Source of the DNA: an uncultured bacterium
GTDB lineage: Bacteria; UBP6; UBA1177
Assembly: GCA_905235605.1 (NCBI GenBank)
Contig: CAJOMF010000007.1
Location: 1-44,355, forward strand
Reading direction: 5' to 3'
DNA length: 44,355 bases
The translations under genes and the position numbers were made by a program. Position 1 is the stretch's first letter. Each line of letters begins with the position of its first letter. The notes below the pieces were generated by a model that was given only the letters and a program-made list of their open reading frames with translations, ran no database searches and was not told the origin of the DNA. Positions 33,179-43,260 of the stretch are shown in pieces.

Positions 33179-34039
33179 TTATTTTGCGGCGGCTAAGAAT
33201 CCCTTGATTTCCTCAAGGTGTTTTGTCGCAACGGCGCGTCCTTCGTCGTAAACGCGCCTGAGTTCGTTTTTGTTCTTTTCAGTTCTGCTGATTCCGAGCG
33301 GTTTTTCGGGACAGATGATGAATGCGGCTCCGGCTTTTTCGCGTGAAAAGATGTGTTCTCTTTCTTTGTTGTAAACCTCGTGGCGGACAGTCAGAGCCTT
33401 TATAAGTGTCGGATATCTGCGGAGCAGGATCTTCATCAGCGGCAGAAATTTTATCGGCTGTTTTGTGAAATCGCGCGGCTGGGTGAGGACGACGACATTT
33501 TTCGTAAAGCCGATACTTTCAAAATATTCCAGCGGGATCGAATCGGTCGAACCGCCGTCGATAAGTTTTTTCCCGTCGATTTCAACAGGTCTTGAAACGC
33601 CGGGCATCGAAGCTGAAGCACGCATCCAGAGCGTATCTGCCTCGCGGCAGTCCACCAGTTTTTTGTAGTGCGTGATTCCTGTGTCTGCATCGGTGGCGAC
33701 AACATAAAATTCCATCGGATTATTTATGTAGGTTTCATAATCAAAGGGATCGAGCTTGTTCGGGATCTGATTGTAGCAGAAGTCGGCGTTGTAAAGATCT
33801 CCCGAAGTAAAAAGCGAGTGAAAGCTGCAGTAGCGCCTGTCTCCGGCGTATTTCAGGTTGTAGCGGATCGCCCGTCCGATCTGTTTTGACTTTAAGTTGC
33901 AGCCGAAAATGGCTCCTGCCGACACTCCGATCGCGCCGTCAAAAGTAATGTTGTTTTCCATTAGCACGTCAAGCACGCCGGAAGTGAACATCCCCCTCAT
34001 CGCGCCGCCTTCAAGAACGATTCCCGTTTTTTCTGTCAT
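33179..34039 (-). CDS. Patatin-like phospholipase
   Basis: The protein has 286 residues. It is a Ser-Asp dyad lipid hydrolase of the bacterial YjjU/RssA type. Visible are the oxyanion-hole motif LEGGAMRGMFTSGVLDVL, the nucleophile elbow GVSAGA (GxSxG), and the catalytic Asp in KKLIDGGSTDSIPL. No signal peptide is seen, so it probably acts in the cytoplasm or at the inner membrane. GGAGG precedes the ATG. It converges with the YitT-family gene and diverges from lon. Confidence 0.93.
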   Translation of the reverse strand: MTEKTGIVLEGGAMRGMFTSGVLDVLMENNITFDGAIGVSAGAIFGCNLKSKQIGRAIRYNLKYAGDRRYCSFHSLFTSGDLYNADFCYNQIPNKLDPFDYETYINNPMEFYVVATDADTGITHYKKLVDCREADTLWMRASASMPGVSRPVEIDGKKLIDGGSTDSIPLEYFESIGFTKNVVVLTQPRDFTKQPIKFLPLMKILLRRYPTLIKALTVRHEVYNKEREHIFSREKAGAAFIICPEKPLGISRTEKNKNELRRVYDEGRAVATKHLEEIKGFLAAAK

Positions 34040-34124
34040 GAATGCCTCCTTAAGCAGACAAAGAGCTGTTTTTTAACATAAGTTTACAGAAATTCAAGAT
34101 GTTTGAAAAAAATCATCTCTGCGG

Positions 34125-34152
34125 TTGACTTGTTGAAAGTGGTGTTTATTTA
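34125..34152 (+). promoter_or_regulatory. Candidate promoter of lon
   Basis: TTGACT, 16 bases, then TATTTA, about 30 bases before the ATG. The -35 is good and the -10 weak. Confidence 0.35.
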
Positions 34153-34182
34153 CTTCCCTGTTTTATTGTTTGCGAGGTTATG

Positions 34183-36558
34183 ATGAGTATCGAAAATTTT
34201 GATCTGACAGAGATTCCGGCAACTTTACCGCTGTTTATTCTGAATGACAATGTTCTTTTTCCTTTGATGATCCTGGGGATCAGCCGTTCTACCGGCCCGG
34301 CGTTCGAAAATATGCTCAGGGCGGCAGCTTCTACCGGAAACTATGTCGTGGTGGCAGCAAGAAAGCACGAAAAGCCTGAAGTACCCTCAAACGATCCGCA
34401 TCTGACGGCCGAAGACATTTATCCGGTGGCGACTATCGCAGCTGTCGCACGTGAGAGATCGGGAGAAGGCGCAGGCGGCACTGCGATCATCAAAGGCCTG
34501 AAGAAAGTAAGGATAAAATCGACATATTTTGAACCGAAATTCCAGGCCGCTTTCGCAAAAGTCGAAGTCGTCGAGGAAGAGACATATCTTCAGGAGAACG
34601 ACAGACTGCTTGTCAGAACTGCTGTCGCCGAAACCAGAAGAATGATAGATATTCTGGTCTCAATGAACCGCGTTCCTGCAGGAATGTTCAAGGATTTCAA
34701 GAATATAACTGATCCTGCCAGACTTGCTGAATTTGTGGCTTCCAACTTTATGAGAAGTGTCGCGGAGATGCAGAAAGTTCTTGAGGAAAACTCTCCGATG
34801 AAAAAACTGGAGATGGCGCAGAAGGTTCTCGAGGATGCTATCGCTTTCTCGCAGGTTCAGAACGATATAAAGCGCAAAACGATGGAACGGCTCGACAAAG
34901 GGCAGAAGGATATGATCCTGCGTGAGCAGATAAAGCAGATCCAGAACGAACTCGGAGAGGGAGATCCTTTTTCCGCAAGTATCCGGGATTACGAGAAAAA
35001 ACTTGAAGAAGGTCTGCTGCCGGATCATGCGGTTCCGGAGGTGAAAAAGCAGATCGAACGCCTTAAAAGCATGAGTCCGTTTTCGCAGGATTCTTCGATG
35101 CTTTCTTCGTGGATAGATTCTGTTTTCGATCTTCCGTGGAAAATTTCGACCGAGGACAACAAGGACATAAACGAAGCTGAAAGAGTGCTTCAGGCCGATC
35201 ACTACGGTCTTGAAGACGTCAAAGAGAGGATCCTTGAGTTCCTTGCAGTACGTCAGATAAAGGGCGACCAGAATTCGAAATCTCCGATCCTCTGCTTCGT
35301 GGGGCCTCCCGGAGTCGGCAAAACTTCGCTCGGAAAGTCGATTGCACGCGCTTTGAAGCGCAAATTCTACCGCTTAAGTCTCGGAGGCCTGCACGATGAG
35401 GCCGAGATCCGCGGTCACAGGCGGACTTACGTCGGCGCGATGCAGGGAAAGATTTTGAAAGGGCTCACGACCTGCAAGTCGAACAATCCGGTTTTCATGC
35501 TCGACGAAATAGACAAACTGGGAAAAGATTTCCGCGGAGATCCTTCGTCGGCGCTTCTCGAAGTGCTTGATCCGGAGCAGAATTTCTCGTTTCTGGATAA
35601 CTACATCGGGATCCCGTTCGACCTCAGCAAAGTCTTTTTCATCGCGACGGCGAACTGGGAGGACACGATCCCCGAACCGCTCAAAGACAGGATGGAAGTC
35701 ATCAGACTTTCTGGCTATACAGACTTGGAACGTATTGAAATTGCTAAGAAATATCTGATTCCGCGTCAGCTTGAAAACAACGGCCTCACACCGAAGGAGA
35801 TCCAGTTCACGAAAGAGGCTCTTCTTTTTATTTCGAGGAGATACACCCGTGAAGCCGGTGTCAGGAACCTTGAAAGATGCATTGGTTCGATCTGCCGCAA
35901 AACGGCGACTCTCAAAGTCCAGAAAAAGGATTTTGCGAAAAAAATCACCCCGAAAGTGGTCGAACAGTATCTCAAACTTCCGCCTTTTTCGGAGCACGAT
36001 TTCGACGAAGAAAAGAGGGCAGGTGTCATCACAGGGCTTGCGTGGACGCAGTACGGCGGCGCGACTCTGAAAATCGAAGCAAATTCAATGAAGGGCGGCG
36101 GAAACCTGCTTCTCACCGGAAAACTGGGCGAAGTCATGCAGGAATCAGCCCGCATCGCACTTTCATTCATCCGCAGCAACGCGGCAAAATTCGGTCTTGG
36201 AGCTGATTTCACGATAAGCGACAAGGACATCCATATCCATTTCCCGGCGGGAGCGACCCCGAAAGACGGTCCGAGCGCCGGAATAGCCATAACTTCGGCA
36301 CTTCTCAGCCTCTTTTTGAACAAGGCGATAGACCCGAAGATAGCGATGACAGGCGAGATCAGCCTCACCGGTGAAGTGCTTCCGATCGGCGGGCTCAAGG
36401 AAAAACTTCTCGCGGCAAAACGCAACGAAGTGACCAAAGTCCTGATCCCGGAGCAGAACCGCGCCCTTTACGAAAGCATCGAAGACGAGATAAAATCAGG
36501 GATAGACGTCGTTTTCGTCAGGGAATACAACGACGTTTTCAAAGTTTTGTTCGGATAG
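34183..36558 (+). CDS. lon: ATP-dependent protease La (Lon)
   Basis: Lon degrades misfolded and regulatory proteins in the cytoplasm. The protein has 791 residues. The N-terminal substrate domain (LPLFILNDNVLFPLMILGI...) leads to a coiled linker, then the AAA+ module with Walker A GPPGVGKTSLGKSIA and Walker B FMLDEIDKLGKDFRGDP. The protease domain has the catalytic Ser in PKDGPSAGIA (~698) and the Lys in GGLKEKLLAAKRN (~741). Two ATGs are adjacent; the second lies 5 bases after GAGG and is preferred over the first at 2 bases. No heat-shock operator is obvious. Confidence 0.97.
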   Translation: MSIENFDLTEIPATLPLFILNDNVLFPLMILGISRSTGPAFENMLRAAASTGNYVVVAARKHEKPEVPSNDPHLTAEDIYPVATIAAVARERSGEGAGGTAIIKGLKKVRIKSTYFEPKFQAAFAKVEVVEEETYLQENDRLLVRTAVAETRRMIDILVSMNRVPAGMFKDFKNITDPARLAEFVASNFMRSVAEMQKVLEENSPMKKLEMAQKVLEDAIAFSQVQNDIKRKTMERLDKGQKDMILREQIKQIQNELGEGDPFSASIRDYEKKLEEGLLPDHAVPEVKKQIERLKSMSPFSQDSSMLSSWIDSVFDLPWKISTEDNKDINEAERVLQADHYGLEDVKERILEFLAVRQIKGDQNSKSPILCFVGPPGVGKTSLGKSIARALKRKFYRLSLGGLHDEAEIRGHRRTYVGAMQGKILKGLTTCKSNNPVFMLDEIDKLGKDFRGDPSSALLEVLDPEQNFSFLDNYIGIPFDLSKVFFIATANWEDTIPEPLKDRMEVIRLSGYTDLERIEIAKKYLIPRQLENNGLTPKEIQFTKEALLFISRRYTREAGVRNLERCIGSICRKTATLKVQKKDFAKKITPKVVEQYLKLPPFSEHDFDEEKRAGVITGLAWTQYGGATLKIEANSMKGGGNLLLTGKLGEVMQESARIALSFIRSNAAKFGLGADFTISDKDIHIHFPAGATPKDGPSAGIAITSALLSLFLNKAIDPKIAMTGEISLTGEVLPIGGLKEKLLAAKRNEVTKVLIPEQNRALYESIEDEIKSGIDVVFVREYNDVFKVLFG

Positions 36559-36580
36559 AGCGGCATCATCCCTATAATAC

Positions 36581-36608
36581 TTGAGAAAAAGTCTGATTTT
36601 CATATTAT
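36581..36608 (+). promoter_or_regulatory. Promoter of the HelD-like helicase gene
   Basis: TTGAGA, 16 bases, then TATTAT, about 42 bases before the TTG start. It lies wholly in the lon-helicase gap. Confidence 0.55.
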
Positions 36609-36649
36609 GCGCCGTTTTTGGCTTTTGAATTTTCTCCTGGAGGTGTTTT

Positions 36650-39061
36650 TTGTCTTCGTTTTGGCTGGCAATTTGTTTTATGGCGCTATTCGTATATTTT
36701 CTTTTCAAAATCAAAAATTTTTTTCTAAGTCGTGATTCTTACAGGGAAAAACCTCGGAAGAAAAAACCTGATTATGCAAAAAATCCACGTCTGAAGATTC
36801 AAAGGGATTCTCTGATCGTAAAAATCAATCAGGAAATGTCCAAACTGCCGGATAAATACATAAATCTGACAGATGATAAGAAAATCCTGAGTCCGCTTAA
36901 AAAATATGCTGATAAGATCGTTTCTGAATTTTGTGAAGCCGGCTATACTTTGGAAAAATGTCTTCAGCGACACAACGAACATTTCATAAAAAGACACATT
37001 TCGGATGCTGTTTTTGATGATATAGGCGGCAGGGGTTTGAGCGAAGAGCAGAGACGGGCGGTTCTGTGCGATGCGAAATCGTCTCTGGTTCTTGCCGGTG
37101 CAGGTTCAGGAAAAACATTTACGATATGCGGTAAAGTCAAATATCTGCTGGAGAAAAATTTCGCGAAGGAAAACGAGATCCTTCTGCTTTCGTATTCTCA
37201 CGATTCGGCCAAGGATCTGGAAAAGAAAGTCTCTAAAATAGCGCATGCTTTGACGGTTAAAACTTTTCATTCGCTCGGATATAAAATTCTTACAGAGGCT
37301 TTAGGCGAAAAGAAGACGACAGACAATCAGTTAGACAACCATATCACAAAATATTTTGATGAAGTTCTTGTGAAAAGCAGCCGCCAGGCTGTAAAACTTA
37401 TTAATTATCTGGCCAATTATTTTGATCTGCCTGAGGTCAATAACAGGAACATTGCAAATAAAAAAAGAGGGTTCAGGTCAAAAAATTTTGAGACAATGAA
37501 AAATGCTCTGCGGGAGCTTTCACAGGAACCTGACAAAAATATGACCATGCAGAAGGAGTATGTGAAAAGCGCTGAAGAGCTTGTCATAGCAAACTTTCTG
37601 TCGCTTAACGGCATAAAATACGAGTATGAAAGACCTTATGAAATTCAGACTGCAACAATTGAAAAACGGCAGTATCTTCCCGATTTCTATCTTCCTGATT
37701 ACGGGATTTATATAGAGCATTACGGTATAAATAAAGAAGGAAAAACACCGCAGTATTCAAGAGAGGTAAGCAGAAAATATATTGAAGGGATCGAGTGGAA
37801 AAGAAAACTACATGCGGAAAACGGCACAGTCTGCATAGAAACTTATTCCTATGAATTTGAAGATGAAACGCTTTGCGAAAATCTGGAACGCAATCTGAAA
37901 GCTGTCGGAGTAAAATTCCGCCCGTTGCCGGATAAGGAAATCTTCAATATTCTCCACTCCATATATGGAGGAAGAAGTTTTAAAAAATTCCATAAGGTCA
38001 TACGGACATTTTTGGCTTTATATAAGTCAAACTATCGTCCTGACGAGAACGGTTTCAAGATTCTCTCGCAAAAATGTGTGTGTAAAACTGCGATAGAAAG
38101 AAAAAGAGTACAGATATTTTTGGAAATAGCTGAAAAAATATATAGATACTATGTTTCGAATTTGGAGAAATCGGGCAAAATCGATTTCGACGATATGATT
38201 CTCAGGGCTTCAGACTGTTTGGACGGATTGGAAGGTTTCCGTTATAAATACATAATTGTTGACGAGTTTCAGGATATTTCGCAAAGCAGGAATAAGCTGC
38301 TTCAAAAACTGATAAGACACGGAAATTCAAAACTTTTTGCAGTCGGAGACGACTGGCAGGCGATATACAGGTTTGCAGGAAGCGATGTCGGGATTATCAA
38401 CGGTTTTGACAATATTTTTGAAGATCCTCAAACTAATCTTATTTCGACGACTTACAGAAATTCTGCAGAACTCCAGCAGGTAGCAGAGAAATTTATTACG
38501 CAAAACCCGCTTCAGAAAAGGAAAAACATTCATTCTGACAAACATCAGGAAAATCCGATAAGGATCGTTTACCACGATAAAAACCGCGCGGATGCGTTGA
38601 CGGCTGCGCTGGCGGATATTGCTTCGCTTCAGACTGAAAGTAATTCCAAGGTTCAAGTTATGCTCCTCGGCAGAAATAAACGAGATGTTAACGCTTTGGA
38701 GGAAGATCCAAGGTTTCCGCCTGTAAATGGCAAAGATAAGAAAGAAAAATTCGTAAAACACAGAGATTTTCCGAATATTGAGATGCGGTATTACACGGTA
38801 CACAGCTCAAAAGGGCTTGAAGAGGATTATGTCATTTTATTGAACGGTGACGATGATTACAGCGGATTCCCGAATAAAATGGAGGAAGATCCGATAATTG
38901 CAACGCTTCTGGGCGGTAATGACGACTATCCTTTCGCGGAAGAACGAAGGTTGTTTTATGTCGCGATAACACGGACAAAACTGATAACTTACATTCTTGC
39001 AGATCAGAATGCACCGTCGGAATTTGTTACTGAAATTGAAAACGAATGCGCGGTTTTGTAG
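36650..39061 (+). CDS. HelD-like superfamily 1 helicase with nuclease-like insert and membrane anchor
   Basis: The protein has 803 residues. A TTG start with GGAGG at 6 bases gives an N-terminal membrane segment (~4-22), unusual for a helicase. Helicase motifs are: LSEEQRRAV (~130), Walker A LAGAGSGKTFT (148-158), KTFHSLGY, Walker B IIVDEFQDIS (535-544), FAVGDDWQAIYRFAGSD (563-579), VHSSKGLEEDYVILL (717-731) and ERRLFYVAITRTK (765-777). These match helicase IV (HelD). Between the first motifs and Walker B sits an insert (~305-400: EELVIANFLSLNGIKYEYE, LPDFYLPDYGIYIEHYG, WKRKLHAENGTVCIE) resembling a PD-(D/E)xK nuclease, which E. coli HelD lacks. The gene is visibly richer in A and T than lon or panD, so it may have been acquired. 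Confidence 0.85.
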   Translation: MSSFWLAICFMALFVYFLFKIKNFFLSRDSYREKPRKKKPDYAKNPRLKIQRDSLIVKINQEMSKLPDKYINLTDDKKILSPLKKYADKIVSEFCEAGYTLEKCLQRHNEHFIKRHISDAVFDDIGGRGLSEEQRRAVLCDAKSSLVLAGAGSGKTFTICGKVKYLLEKNFAKENEILLLSYSHDSAKDLEKKVSKIAHALTVKTFHSLGYKILTEALGEKKTTDNQLDNHITKYFDEVLVKSSRQAVKLINYLANYFDLPEVNNRNIANKKRGFRSKNFETMKNALRELSQEPDKNMTMQKEYVKSAEELVIANFLSLNGIKYEYERPYEIQTATIEKRQYLPDFYLPDYGIYIEHYGINKEGKTPQYSREVSRKYIEGIEWKRKLHAENGTVCIETYSYEFEDETLCENLERNLKAVGVKFRPLPDKEIFNILHSIYGGRSFKKFHKVIRTFLALYKSNYRPDENGFKILSQKCVCKTAIERKRVQIFLEIAEKIYRYYVSNLEKSGKIDFDDMILRASDCLDGLEGFRYKYIIVDEFQDISQSRNKLLQKLIRHGNSKLFAVGDDWQAIYRFAGSDVGIINGFDNIFEDPQTNLISTTYRNSAELQQVAEKFITQNPLQKRKNIHSDKHQENPIRIVYHDKNRADALTAALADIASLQTESNSKVQVMLLGRNKRDVNALEEDPRFPPVNGKDKKEKFVKHRDFPNIEMRYYTVHSSKGLEEDYVILLNGDDDYSGFPNKMEEDPIIATLLGGNDDYPFAEERRLFYVAITRTKLITYILADQNAPSEFVTEIENECAVL

Positions 39062-39096
39062 AATAGGTCAAAGTGCTGAAAAAATAAGAAAAGTGA

Positions 39097-39126
39097 TTGA
39101 CAATCTCCACATAATTACTATATATA
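39097..39126 (+). promoter_or_regulatory. Promoter of panD
   Basis: A perfect TTGACA, then ATATAT after 17 bases or TATATA after 18, about 37 bases before the panD ATG. Confidence 0.6.
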
Positions 39127-39162
39127 CAGCCGTTTTTTTGCTGAGTAAGTTCTGAGGATATC

Positions 39163-39510
39163 ATGTTCGGTAAGTTTTTGAAGTCGAAAATTCATCGTGC
39201 AACGGTTACGGGAGCCGATATAAACTATCAGGGAAGTATCACGATAGACAGAGAACTGATGCGTTGTGCTGATCTGCAACCATTTGAATTTGTTGATATT
39301 TGGGATGTTACGAACGGTGCGAGGGTAGAGACTTACGTCATCGAAGGCGAAGCGGGTTCCGGCTGCATCTGCATCAACGGTGCCGCGGCTCACCTTGTCA
39401 CAAAAGGCGATCTCGTGATCATCGCTGCGCACAGATATGTTTCGGAAGGCGAAGCAGTTCCCGAACCGAAGATCGTTTTCGTCGATTCCCAAAACAAGCC
39501 TGTTCATTAG
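39163..39510 (+). CDS. panD: Aspartate 1-decarboxylase
   Basis: PanD makes beta-alanine from L-aspartate for pantothenate and coenzyme A, using a pyruvoyl group made by self-cleavage. The protein has 115 residues. The cleavage site Gly24-Ser25 is in NYQGSITID, numbered as in E. coli. Lys9, Tyr58-region ([14 protein letters not shown]) and the conserved [20 protein letters not shown] are present. No other pantothenate gene is adjacent. It leads a plus-strand run through the PilZ, CDF and hslVU genes. Confidence 0.97.
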   Translation: MFGKFLKSKIHRATVTGADINYQGSITIDRELMRCADLQPFEFVDIWDVTNGARVETYVIEGEAGSGCICINGAAAHLVTKGDLVIIAAHRYVSEGEAVPEPKIVFVDSQNKPVH

Positions 39511-39518
39511 AGGTTTTC

Positions 39519-39875
39519 ATGGAAAAGAAACAAAGAGTTTTCGGCAGAGCGCCGGTCTCGCTTAAAATATCCCTTTCGGAAGATACAGACGATATCAGCA
39601 TAAAATTCGACACGGCGAACCTCAGTGAAGGCGGCATTTTCGTCAAATCGTCGCTGCTTTGGGAGCCTGGGCAGGTTTTCAGGCTTTCGTTCACGCTTCC
39701 GGGAACGGAAAAGGAGATAAACGTGAAGGGCGTAGTTGCCAGAAGTGACGATAAATACTCGATTTTTACCGAAAACGATTCTTCTATTCCGGGGATGGGG
39801 ATAAAATTTATCGATCTGAGCGACGAAGACAGAAAAATCATAAAAGATTTTATTTCTCAACTGGATTCCAAGTAA
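39519..39875 (+). CDS. PilZ-domain protein with c-di-GMP motifs
   Basis: The protein has 118 residues. The track ORF starts in another frame position far upstream, within panD; the ATG after TAGAGG, 8 bases past the panD stop, begins MEKKQRVFGRAPV. It contains both c-di-GMP-binding signatures: RxxxR (Arg6-Arg10, RVFGR) and NLSEGG (N/DxSxxG). The domain ends with GMGIKFIDLSDEDRKIIKDFI, the pattern of the short PilZ family common in myxobacteria and other deltaproteobacteria. It is a likely c-di-GMP receptor with an unknown target. Confidence 0.85.
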   Translation: MEKKQRVFGRAPVSLKISLSEDTDDISIKFDTANLSEGGIFVKSSLLWEPGQVFRLSFTLPGTEKEINVKGVVARSDDKYSIFTENDSSIPGMGIKFIDLSDEDRKIIKDFISQLDSK

Positions 39876-39899
39876 CCGTTTTTATCCGAACAGGTGAAA

Positions 39900-40400
39900 A
39901 TGCAGGAAAATAACAGTAAAAAAGAGTATCTTAACAGCCGGCGCAAACACTTTCTGTGGGGAACTTTTGCTCTTGTTATGTTTGGTGCGATCCTTTATTC
40001 TGCAAATGTCGTGAGCGATTATGCCGAAAAAAACGATCTTGAAAATTTGGATGAGGCAAAAGACTATTTTGTTGAAATATTCAAAAAGGATATTGCGATA
40101 TTTCCTGACGGAGAGACTGCAGAAGACGAGAAAAGTGATGCAGAAAAAGAGGAAAAGTCGATAAATCTTCTCAAAGTTCCGCTTCTTTTAAACTGTTCGG
40201 TGGAAGATGGCAAAGCTATCGTAAAAGAGCCTTTCGAAGTTGCCAAAAACAAAGTGACAAATGCTGTCTTTGAACTTGGTAATCACGGTAATACGCTGTA
40301 TTCATTGGATTTTTCTTCAAAGGAAAATAATGTTTTCTGCCGCGGGACAATGAAGGAAGGCGAGAAAAAAATATTTGTTTACTACTGTGAAAAGATATGA
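39900..40400 (+). CDS. Small single-pass membrane protein of unknown function
   Basis: The protein has 166 residues from the ATG six bases downstream of the track GTG; AGGTG before it supports this. After a charged N terminus comes one membrane segment (FLWGTFALVMFGAILYSANVV, ~19-39), an acidic region (ETAEDEKSDAEKEEKS), then a beta-rich C-terminal domain (VEDGKAIVKEPFEVAKNKVTNAVFELGNHGNTLYSLDF...). I recognise no family. Its end overlaps the CDF transporter start by 4 bp (ATGA), so the two are cotranslated; it might be an accessory protein of that transporter. Confidence 0.6.
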   Translation: MQENNSKKEYLNSRRKHFLWGTFALVMFGAILYSANVVSDYAEKNDLENLDEAKDYFVEIFKKDIAIFPDGETAEDEKSDAEKEEKSINLLKVPLLLNCSVEDGKAIVKEPFEVAKNKVTNAVFELGNHGNTLYSLDFSSKENNVFCRGTMKEGEKKIFVYYCEKI

Positions 40401-41296
40401 CAACTGACGGAATTTCAACGGAAAAAAAGATAAAACGCGTTACGGCGGTCGGGCTTTCTGCCAATTTTTTTCTGACGGTTTTCAAAATTCTGGCAGGTTA
40501 TTTCGGAAACAGCCAGACGGTCATCGCAGACGGTATCCACAGCCTCAGCGATTCAGTCACTGACATCGCGGTAATCGTCGGTTCCTCATTCTGGAGCGCT
40601 CCGCCTGACGAAAGTCATCCGCACGGTCACAAGAGGATCGAGACTTTTATCACTGTGATTATCGGACTCGCGCTTTTCTTTGTTGCTTACGGGATAGGGC
40701 ACAACGCGGTCAGGACTTTCAACGATCCCGATGAGGCACCTTCATATATTGCTTTAATCGCAGCTTTGATTTCCATCATCGTGAAAGAGGCTTTGTATCA
40801 GTACACATACTATTTCGGAAAAAATCTGAAATCTCTGGCTGTCGTCGCAAACGCATGGCATCACAGAAGCGATGCGATAAGTTCGGTCCCTGCGGCTCTG
40901 GCGGTAATAATTTCAATGAAATTCCCTGATTATCCCTACATTGACAACATCGGCGCTCTGATAGTTTCACTCTTTATCGTCTGGACGGCGTTCAAAATTT
41001 CGTGGTCTTCGGTTCTTGAACTTACCGACGCCGGAGCTGATAAAGCTGCATGCGAATCGATAGAATGCGCCGCAAAAGGGGTAGACGGGGTAAAAAGCAT
41101 ACACAAGTGCAGAACAAGAAAATACGGAAGCGGGATCCAGGTCGATCTTCACATTCAGGTCGATCCCGAAATCTCTGTCCGCGAAGGTCACGCGATAGGG
41201 CACAAAGTCGAGGACGAACTTTTCAAAAACCACGATGTCATCGATGTTATCGTCCATGTCGAGCCTTTCGGAGAGGACGGATCAGAAAACGATTAG
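40397..41296 (+). CDS. Cation diffusion facilitator (CDF) metal transporter
   Basis: The protein has 299 residues. CDF proteins export Zn, Fe, Mn or Co in exchange for protons. There are six membrane segments. Metal-site residues are visible in [26 protein letters not shown] at the loop, and [12 protein letters not shown]. The C-terminal cytoplasmic domain ([54 protein letters not shown]) is complete. The metal is not predictable with confidence. hslV follows 11 bases after its stop. Confidence 0.95.
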   Translation: MTTDGISTEKKIKRVTAVGLSANFFLTVFKILAGYFGNSQTVIADGIHSLSDSVTDIAVIVGSSFWSAPPDESHPHGHKRIETFITVIIGLALFFVAYGIGHNAVRTFNDPDEAPSYIALIAALISIIVKEALYQYTYYFGKNLKSLAVVANAWHHRSDAISSVPAALAVIISMKFPDYPYIDNIGALIVSLFIVWTAFKISWSSVLELTDAGADKAACESIECAAKGVDGVKSIHKCRTRKYGSGIQVDLHIQVDPEISVREGHAIGHKVEDELFKNHDVIDVIVHVEPFGEDGSEND

Positions 41297-41307
41297 GAGG
41301 GATTTTT

Positions 41308-41856
41308 ATGTTTGAAGGAACAACCATCATCTGCGTAAGAGACAAGTCGTCGGTGATAATCGCCGGAGACGGTCAGGTCACTTTCGGAAATACGGTGCTT
41401 AAAGGCAACGCCCACAAAGTGAGAAGGCTTGCCGAAGGCAGGATCATTGCCGGTTTCGCCGGTTCGACGGCTGACGCGGTAACTCTTTTCGAAATTTTTG
41501 AGGAAAAACTCAAAAAATATAACTACCAGCTCAAAAAATCGGCAGTCGAGCTCAGCAAGGCTTGGCGCAAAGACCGCGTTCTGGGCAAACTCGAGGCGCT
41601 TCTCCTTGTTGCCGATGCAGACGATACGCTTCTTATTTCAGGCAGCGGAGATGTGCTTGAGCCTGAAAAAAACATTATTGCGATCGGTTCGGGCGGAAAC
41701 TATGCCTACGCGGCGGCTGTTGCTCTGAGCGAAAACACGAAACTTCCGGCTCACGATATCGCGCTGAAATCACTTAAAATCGCAGCAGATATCTGCATTT
41801 ATACCAATTCGAACTTCTCTTTTGAAGAGATCAGGACAGACGGAGAAAAGAAATGA
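41308..41856 (+). CDS. hslV: HslV peptidase (ClpQ) of the HslUV protease
   Basis: HslV is the two-tiered hexameric proteolytic chamber driven by HslU. The protein has 182 residues from the ATG after TAGGAGGG; the track ORF starts in the CDF gene and is rejected. The N terminus [10 protein letters not shown] implies a four-residue propeptide whose removal exposes the catalytic Thr. Other family marks are [67 protein letters not shown] and ICIYTN. Its end overlaps hslU by 4 bp. Confidence 0.96.
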   Translation: MFEGTTIICVRDKSSVIIAGDGQVTFGNTVLKGNAHKVRRLAEGRIIAGFAGSTADAVTLFEIFEEKLKKYNYQLKKSAVELSKAWRKDRVLGKLEALLLVADADDTLLISGSGDVLEPEKNIIAIGSGGNYAYAAAVALSENTKLPAHDIALKSLKIAADICIYTNSNFSFEEIRTDGEKK

Positions 41857-43253
41857 GCAAATATTCTGTTGAAGAATTGACTCCGAAACGGGTCGTTGAA
41901 GAACTCAACCGCTTCATAATCGGACAGGAAGATGCGAAAAAAGCGGTCGCGGTCGCACTCAGGAACCGCTGGAGACGCTCGAAAATAGAGGATGAATTCT
42001 TAAAAAAAGAGATAACCCCTAGAAATATCCTCATGTCGGGACCGACCGGAGTGGGGAAGACCGAGATCGCAAGAAGACTTGCCGAAATTTCGAATGCGCC
42101 GTTTTTAAAGGTCGAAGCGACAAAATTCACCGAAGTCGGATACGTCGGACGTGATGTCGAATCGATGATAAAAGACCTCGTGAAGAGGGCTGTGAATGAG
42201 AAAAAGGCGATTGAAACCGAAATCGTCTATCAGAAAGCGGAGGAGATCGCGAAAGAGCAGATCCTCGACCTTCTGAATGTTCCGAATCCGGAAAAACTTC
42301 CCAAAGATTCCGAGGATTTTGAGGAAAAATACAAAAGACAGACCGATTACCGCAAAAAAATGCTTGAAAAACTCGAGGCAGGGAAACTTGACGACAAAAA
42401 GGTGAAAATTCCGGTGCGTCATTCCCCGATGCCGGTACCTGTCCTGGAAGTCATCGGTTCTTCCGAAAATATGCCCGAAGATCTCGACAACATGATCAAG
42501 GAGATGATGAGCAGCATTTTTCCGCCGAATGCAGGCAGGAACGAAAACGGAAAAAAGGAAAAAACGGTGAGTGTTGCCGAAGCATTCAACAATATTGTCC
42601 AGACCGAAGCTGAAAAGATGATCGACCGCGACAAAATAATCCGTGAGGCGCTTGAATGGGTCGAAAATGACGGTATCATCTTCATCGACGAGATCGACAA
42701 GATCATAGCAAGCGGTTCTTCCCACGGTCCCGATGTTTCGCGTGAAGGCGTTCAGCGCGACATTCTGCCGATAGTTGAGGGATGTACTGTCAATACAAAA
42801 TACGGACCTGTACGTACAGATCACATACTTTTCATTGCGGCAGGCGCATTCCACATGAATTCTCCCGAAGATCTCATTCCAGAACTTCAGGGGCGTTTCC
42901 CGATCAAGGCGCAGCTTCGTTCGCTCACGAAAAACGATTTCGTCAAGATCCTTTCGGAAACTGAAAATTCGCTTCCCGTGCAGTATGCAGAGCTTATGAA
43001 GTCCGAAAAAGTGACGCTCAACTTCACTACGTCCGGGATCGAAGAGATCGCTTCCATCGCGTTTGAAGAGAACAGCACGACGCAGGATATCGGCGCAAGA
43101 CGTCTGCAGTCGGTCATGGAGATCCTGCTCGAGGACATTTCCTTCAACGCTTCAGAAAAGAGCGGCTCGAAGATCAAGATCGACAAGGCTTACGTCAACA
43201 AATGGTATAAGTCCGCGAAAGAAAACGAAAAATTAGCCAACTACATAATTTAG
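41853..43253 (+). CDS. hslU: HslU ATPase (ClpY) of the HslUV protease
   Basis: It is the AAA+ unfoldase that feeds HslV. The protein has 466 residues. Visible are [34 protein letters not shown], Walker [34 protein letters not shown], the inserted I domain (~110-240), Walker [34 protein letters not shown], the sensor-2 region [13 protein letters not shown], and the C-terminal tail, which docks into HslV in the family. It overlaps hslV (ATGA). The TSCPD gene follows 7 bases later. Confidence 0.97.
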   Translation: MSKYSVEELTPKRVVEELNRFIIGQEDAKKAVAVALRNRWRRSKIEDEFLKKEITPRNILMSGPTGVGKTEIARRLAEISNAPFLKVEATKFTEVGYVGRDVESMIKDLVKRAVNEKKAIETEIVYQKAEEIAKEQILDLLNVPNPEKLPKDSEDFEEKYKRQTDYRKKMLEKLEAGKLDDKKVKIPVRHSPMPVPVLEVIGSSENMPEDLDNMIKEMMSSIFPPNAGRNENGKKEKTVSVAEAFNNIVQTEAEKMIDRDKIIREALEWVENDGIIFIDEIDKIIASGSSHGPDVSREGVQRDILPIVEGCTVNTKYGPVRTDHILFIAAGAFHMNSPEDLIPELQGRFPIKAQLRSLTKNDFVKILSETENSLPVQYAELMKSEKVTLNFTTSGIEEIASIAFEENSTTQDIGARRLQSVMEILLEDISFNASEKSGSKIKIDKAYVNKWYKSAKENEKLANYII

Positions 43254-43260
43254 GAGCAAC

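Noticed and set aside
36573-36578. TATAAT after lon as the helicase promoter
   Set aside because: Its -35 position (TTCGGA) is poor; the TTGAGA-16-TATTAT pair just downstream is better.
39300-39518. Upstream extension of the PilZ ORF
   Set aside because: It is an out-of-frame read of panD; the PilZ domain and a Shine-Dalgarno begin at 39519.
41050-41307. Upstream extension of the hslV ORF in the track
   Set aside because: It is inside the CDF gene in another frame and Arg-rich; TAGGAGGG and the TTI N terminus fix the true start.
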